Source: Chrysochromulina tobinii (taxonomy: Eukaryota > Haptophyta > Prymnesiales > Chrysochromulinaceae). Taken from it: a stretch of 19,477 bases of DNA. A program made the position numbers and the translations under genes. The stretch is from the NCBI GenBank assembly GCA_001275005.1, contig JWZX01001123.1, positions 1 through 19,477 on the forward strand, written 5' to 3'. Below the pieces are notes generated by a model, which searched no databases, had not been told where the DNA came from, and worked only from the letters and a program-made list of their open reading frames with translations. Positions 16,300 to 19,477 of the stretch are shown one piece after another (the first letter of the stretch is position 1; every line of letters begins with the position of its first letter).

Positions 16300-18465
16300 T
16301 CACTCATCATCGTCGTCCTCCTCCTCGTCATCGGATTCTCGCAGCCACTTGAGCAGCCCGTCGGCCTGCTGAAGAAGTCGTTCTTCGAGCGAGCCCTCCT
16401 CGGCCTCCTCCTCGACCGCAGCGGCCCACTTGAGGATAGCCTGCTCGTCGAGCAGGTCGTCCTCGCGGTCGTAGAGCAGCTTGAGCGCGTGGTCGAAGAC
16501 CTCGAGGAGACCCTCGTTCGCCTGCTCGCACGCGGCAGCGACGCCCTCGACGAGCGCGCGCTGGTCGGCCTTGCTCTGCACAAACTTCTTGAGCAGCGGC
16601 GCCCACTTTTCGAGCGCTCGCTTCAGGTTGGCCACCTTCGCCTTCTTGGTGGGCGCACTCGCTGCCTCGGCGAGCAGGGGCGGCACGATGGCGCGAACCG
16701 AGTCGGCAAAGGTGCGGTCGGCGCCAAACTTGAGCCCGTTGAGCTCGAGAGCGAGATTCTCGACGGCGTCGTCCTTGTCGGCGGAGCGCAGAGCATCTCG
16801 GATGAGCTCGCGCACTGCGGTGGCGAACTGCTCATTCTCAACGTCTTCGAGGTTCGTCTCCTCAAGCTCTTCATCCTCCTCCTCCGAGAGCTCGTCGTCG
16901 CACTGGCCCTGCGCCACCGGTCGGTCAAAGCCGAGCGACGCGGCGGTGGGCACGACCTTCCACAGCCGGCCGTGCCCTCCCGGCCCGAGCAACGTGAGGC
17001 CCGTGCCGGCAGAGCACTTGGCGAGCAGCTGGGATGTGGCGAGAGCCACGCGCGCACGTGCCGAGCGCTCGCGACCGACCGCTCCCGCGTCGGCCTCGGC
17101 GTCATCGTCATCGGCCACGGCGTCGTCGTCGGCGGCGTCGTCGGCTTCCTCGTTGGCGGCCACCTTGAGCGCCGCGTCTGACGGCGCCCAGAAGCGCGCG
17201 AAGCGCGTGAGGGTCGTGCCCGCGCCCACGACGACGCTCCGCCCGAGCACGCAGCCGGCGGGTACGACGGCGCCGACCCCAATGCGCACGCCCTCGCCGC
17301 AGATGCAGCCAGTGAGCGTGGCGCCGTCCTCGACGATGACGCCTCCCCAGAGGTAGCAGCCGCTTAGCGTGACACCGACGCCCACGACGCAGTCGCGACC
17401 GACGACCGAACCCTCAACGACCGTGCGCTCACCGATGGTAGTGCCCTCCCCGATGGCGGAGTCGCGCACAATGGCGGCTGAGCGCGCAAGCGAGACGCCC
17501 GCCTCCTGGTACACGCAGTGCGCGGTGCACCGGTACGAGCATCCGGGCAGCAGGTTGGCGTCCGGTACAAGTGGGAAAGCCCAACGTTGCAGCAGGTCAC
17601 GTGAGACTACGTCGTATGTGTGAGGGTCGTGCACACGCGCCGCGTACTCTGTCGAGAGCACGTGCGTGTAGATCGTCTTGCCGAGCATCTCGAACTGGCC
17701 GAGCACACCCGGCAGAAGGTCGCGGCGCAGGTCCTGCCAGTCGAAGTTGTCCTGGAGCAACACGAGCAGCTCGGGCGTACACACGTCGATGTGCGTGTCG
17801 TATAGGTCGCGATGCAGCTCGAAGCGGTCCGTCTCCTGCAGCAGCGCCATGGGCAGGCGCACCTTGGTTGCCCAGCCCTCCTTGACGGCCTCGTCGTACA
17901 TGAGCAGCCGGCCCGTCTCGCCGGAGAGCGCCACGAGCTTCTCCTCGCCGCCGCGCCTTGCGCGGTGCGAGGCGGGCACGCGCGCCATCACCGTCGTGAG
18001 CACCGCATCACGGTCGACCTCGCGCCGCGCCTTGTGTGCGGCGATGAGCGGTGCGAGCGAAAGATTCGCGATCACATCGCCGGGCACGAGCACAAAGTCG
18101 GACTTGATCACGCCGCGTGCCTCGACCTCACGCAGCGCATCGCCTGCGGACATGCACTCGCCCTGAGACTTTAGCACGTGGAGCGAGACCGTCGCGAGCC
18201 GGCGCTCCATGTCGCTCTCGACGATGTAGCGCTCGACCTCGTCGGCGTGCGCGCAGCAGAAGATGTAGATCTCCTGCACGCCGCCCGCCGCGAGGAACTC
18301 GAGCGTGTACTCTATCATCGGCACGCTTCCAAGCGGCATGAGCACCTTGGGCATTTGGAACGTCATCGGCCGGAAATGAGACGCAAACGAGTCGGCGAGC
18401 ACGACCGCTTGCAGCACTTCCTGCTGCGCGAGGTCGTCATCCTTTTTGCCACCCTTCGGCGCCAT
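16300..18465 (-). CDS. EIF2B5: Translation initiation factor eIF2B subunit epsilon
   Basis: A complete 721-residue catalytic subunit of eIF2B, which exchanges GDP for GTP on eIF2. Domains: a nucleotidyltransferase-like N-terminus (18-295) with LQAVVLADSF (18-27), PKVLMPLGSVPMIEYTLEFL (39-58) and DFVLVPGDVIANL (123-135); left-handed beta-helix hexapeptide repeats (about 325-420), including the family's YLWGGV (371-376); Asp/Ala-rich and Glu-rich acidic linkers (439-460, 523-545); and a C-terminal W2/eIF5C HEAT domain (about 605-715) with LEKWAPLLKKFV, AILKW and GLLKWLRES. The end is strongly acidic, as in animal homologues; the W2 domain and acidic residues bind eIF2. The ATG at 18465 is chosen because MAPKGGKKDDD leads straight into the conserved domain. 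The frame runs upstream to 18873, but that part overlaps the next gene antisense and has no conserved sequence. Confidence 0.97.
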   Translation of the reverse strand: MAPKGGKKDDDLAQQEVLQAVVLADSFASHFRPMTFQMPKVLMPLGSVPMIEYTLEFLAAGGVQEIYIFCCAHADEVERYIVESDMERRLATVSLHVLKSQGECMSAGDALREVEARGVIKSDFVLVPGDVIANLSLAPLIAAHKARREVDRDAVLTTVMARVPASHRARRGGEEKLVALSGETGRLLMYDEAVKEGWATKVRLPMALLQETDRFELHRDLYDTHIDVCTPELLVLLQDNFDWQDLRRDLLPGVLGQFEMLGKTIYTHVLSTEYAARVHDPHTYDVVSRDLLQRWAFPLVPDANLLPGCSYRCTAHCVYQEAGVSLARSAAIVRDSAIGEGTTIGERTVVEGSVVGRDCVVGVGVTLSGCYLWGGVIVEDGATLTGCICGEGVRIGVGAVVPAGCVLGRSVVVGAGTTLTRFARFWAPSDAALKVAANEEADDAADDDAVADDDDAEADAGAVGRERSARARVALATSQLLAKCSAGTGLTLLGPGGHGRLWKVVPTAASLGFDRPVAQGQCDDELSEEEDEELEETNLEDVENEQFATAVRELIRDALRSADKDDAVENLALELNGLKFGADRTFADSVRAIVPPLLAEAASAPTKKAKVANLKRALEKWAPLLKKFVQSKADQRALVEGVAAACEQANEGLLEVFDHALKLLYDREDDLLDEQAILKWAAAVEEEAEEGSLEERLLQQADGLLKWLRESDDEEEDDDDE

Positions 18466-18636
18466 GCTCGTGGTCACGTGCGCCGACGGAAAGCCCACGA
18501 CACGCGATACTAGTTGTGAAGAGGTTTCGCTAGATGTGAAAACGAGAGAGGGGGTGGGATATCCTCGCGACATGGAGAACGCCGCACAGTACGGCCAGGG
18601 AAGCTGCCAGGCACGCTGGGTAACGGTCGCGGCGCG
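18466..18636. promoter_or_regulatory. Divergent promoter region EIF2B5 / RAP-type gene
   Basis: Only 171 bp separate the two start codons, so a bidirectional promoter is likely. A CACGTG (E-box/G-box) core lies at 18475-18480, close to the EIF2B5 start. An ATG at 18572 opens a 108-codon frame that overlaps the RAP-type start out of frame. If transcription begins upstream of 18572 this would act as an upstream ORF. Confidence 0.5.
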
Positions 18637-19477
18637 ATGTTCACGGTCCGGCGCTGGTTGTCGGCCGCGGCGGCGGGCGGCGGCAGCGCAGCGGCGCGCG
18701 GCGGCGCCGCGGTGCGTGGCGGCAGCGGAGCGGTGCGCGGCGGCAGGGTGCCGCGCATCGGTGAGCTGCGTACGGCGCACGAGGTGCTGCAGGCCCACGA
18801 GCGCCACGCACTCCAGATGCGCCCGGTGGACGTCAGCAGCTGCTGGAGCACTCTTGGCAAGCTGGTACGCCAAAGCCGCGAAGAGTGTGAGTGGATGAAA
18901 GCAGAGCTGCGTCGGAGCAAAGCGCTCGCGCCGTTGCTCGACTCCATGCTGCAGAAGCTGCCACTCTTCGAGCCTCGGTCGGTTGCGACCGCGGTGTACG
19001 GGCTTGCGAGTGTGGTGAGCGCCACCAGATTCGCACCAGACAAGCGCGTCTGGAAGGCGCTGGCGGCAAAGAGCGCGGACGTCGCAACAAAATTCAATCC
19101 GCAGGAACTATCGATCACGGCGTATGCGTTCGTAAAGGCGAAGCATCCGTCACCGGCGCTGCTCGATGCGATCGCGGCGGAGGCGGCGCCGCGCGTGCGC
19201 GACTTCAATGCGCAGAACCTTGCGAACACGGCGTGGGCGTACGCGGCCGCCGATCACAGCTTGTGCGAGGTGCTGTTTGGCAGCTCAGCCTTTGTGGCCC
19301 ACTGCGAAGCAATGCAAGCTGCCTTTTCGCCAGAGGCTTTGCGCCAGCTGCATCAGTGGCAGCTTTGGCTGGAGGAGCGCGGCGCCGCGTGGCCGCGGCT
19401 TCCTGTGCCGCTCGCTGAGCGATGCCATGCGGCTTTCGTGGCCGAGGAAGGTCGACCCTCCCGCCTGCAGCGGCAGG
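18637..19477 (+). CDS. FASTK/OPR-RAP-type organelle RNA-binding protein, 5' part
   Basis: The frame is open from the ATG at 18637 to the window edge (280 codons) with no stop, so the 3' part is missing. The N-terminus MFTVRRWLSAAAAGGG is Arg/Ser/Ala-rich without acidic residues until about residue 44, as in mitochondrial or plastid targeting peptides. Helical repeats follow: FEPRSVATAVYGLA (111-124), FNPQELSITAYAFVKA (157-172), FNAQNLANTAWAYAAA (202-217, by codon count near 190-207) and FSPEALRQLHQW. This F-x-x-Q-x-L-(A/S)-x-T-A-(W/Y)-A-(F/Y)-A pattern is typical of algal proteins that end in a RAP domain and act on organelle transcripts. The segment ending EEGRPSRLQRQ looks like the lead-in to the RAP domain, which would lie past the window. 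The exact RNA target is unknown. Confidence 0.88.
   Translation, partial: MFTVRRWLSAAAAGGGSAAARGGAAVRGGSGAVRGGRVPRIGELRTAHEVLQAHERHALQMRPVDVSSCWSTLGKLVRQSREECEWMKAELRRSKALAPLLDSMLQKLPLFEPRSVATAVYGLASVVSATRFAPDKRVWKALAAKSADVATKFNPQELSITAYAFVKAKHPSPALLDAIAAEAAPRVRDFNAQNLANTAWAYAAADHSLCEVLFGSSAFVAHCEAMQAAFSPEALRQLHQWQLWLEERGAAWPRLPVPLAERCHAAFVAEEGRPSRLQRQ

Noticed and set aside
18466-18873. Extension of the eIF2B epsilon frame by 136 codons
   Set aside because: It overlaps the RAP-type gene antisense, is Ala/Arg-rich without family similarity, and the start MAPKGGKKDDD fits the known length.
18510-19229. A 239-codon minus-strand frame over the RAP-type gene
   Set aside because: The + strand frame shows clear FxxQxLAxTAWA repeats and a targeting peptide; the minus frame is its shadow.
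1-19477. CRISPR arrays, insertion sequences, transposase or viral genes
   Set aside because: There are no spaced direct repeats, no transposase-, integrase- or capsid-like proteins, and all recognised genes are ordinary eukaryotic ones.

Overview
This looks like a nuclear genome segment of a GC-rich, gene-dense, intron-poor eukaryote, most likely a unicellular alga of the haptophyte or stramenopile kind. The gene content is plainly eukaryotic: an eIF2B catalytic subunit, a Golgi-to-ER retrieval receptor, an ataxin-7-like SAGA subunit, a GT47 exostosin and a peroxisomal carnitine acyltransferase. The ankyrin repeats are of the 'LPLH' type, and the last gene has 'F-N-A-Q-N-L-A-N-T-A-W-A' repeats; both are common in marine chromalveolate and haptophyte algae. 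A carnitine acyltransferase argues against land plants and most green algae. The lineage is inferred and no marker gene fixes it. Conserved proteins run uninterrupted through 190-820 codons, so introns must be rare.

Layout, left to right. 1-480: non-coding, with three kinds of short tandem repeat. 481-2367 (-): CROT/CRAT-type carnitine acyltransferase ending in a peroxisomal AKL tripeptide. 2551-3465 (+): a probably secreted or organelle-targeted protein with two similar halves. 3980-6178 (+): an F-box-like/ankyrin protein with a degenerate 7-residue repeat at its N-terminus. 6752-7318 (-): RER1. 7761-10226 (+): a type II membrane GT47 exostosin with EGF-like modules. 10379-11032 (-): an unrecognised 217-residue protein. 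11275-11982 (+): a small basic, probably nucleolar protein resembling CCDC137. 12147-14000 (+): an ataxin-7/Sgf73-like protein with a zinc finger, an SCA7 domain and two CAG-encoded polyglutamine tracts at the C-terminus. 14069-15682 (+): an alanine-rich coiled-coil protein with a UBA-like domain. 16300-18465 (-): eIF2B epsilon. 18637 to the right edge (+): the start of an organelle-targeted FASTK/OPR-RAP-type RNA-binding protein.

Four gene pairs are divergent with 170-443 bp between start codons. Convergent or tandem gaps hold palindromes and simple repeats but no RNA gene that I can recognise.

The genes do not form a pathway. Loose themes are membrane traffic and glycosylation (RER1, GT47), gene expression (SAGA subunit, eIF2B, RAP protein, nucleolar protein) and ubiquitin (F-box-like, SAGA deubiquitinase anchor, UBA).

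The most interesting point is the junction of the ataxin-7-like and UBA reading frames. They are only 68 bp apart, and the UBA frame is already open through both CAG tracts, so a 1-2 base change in tract length, or a splice, would join them into one SCA7-polyQ-UBA protein.
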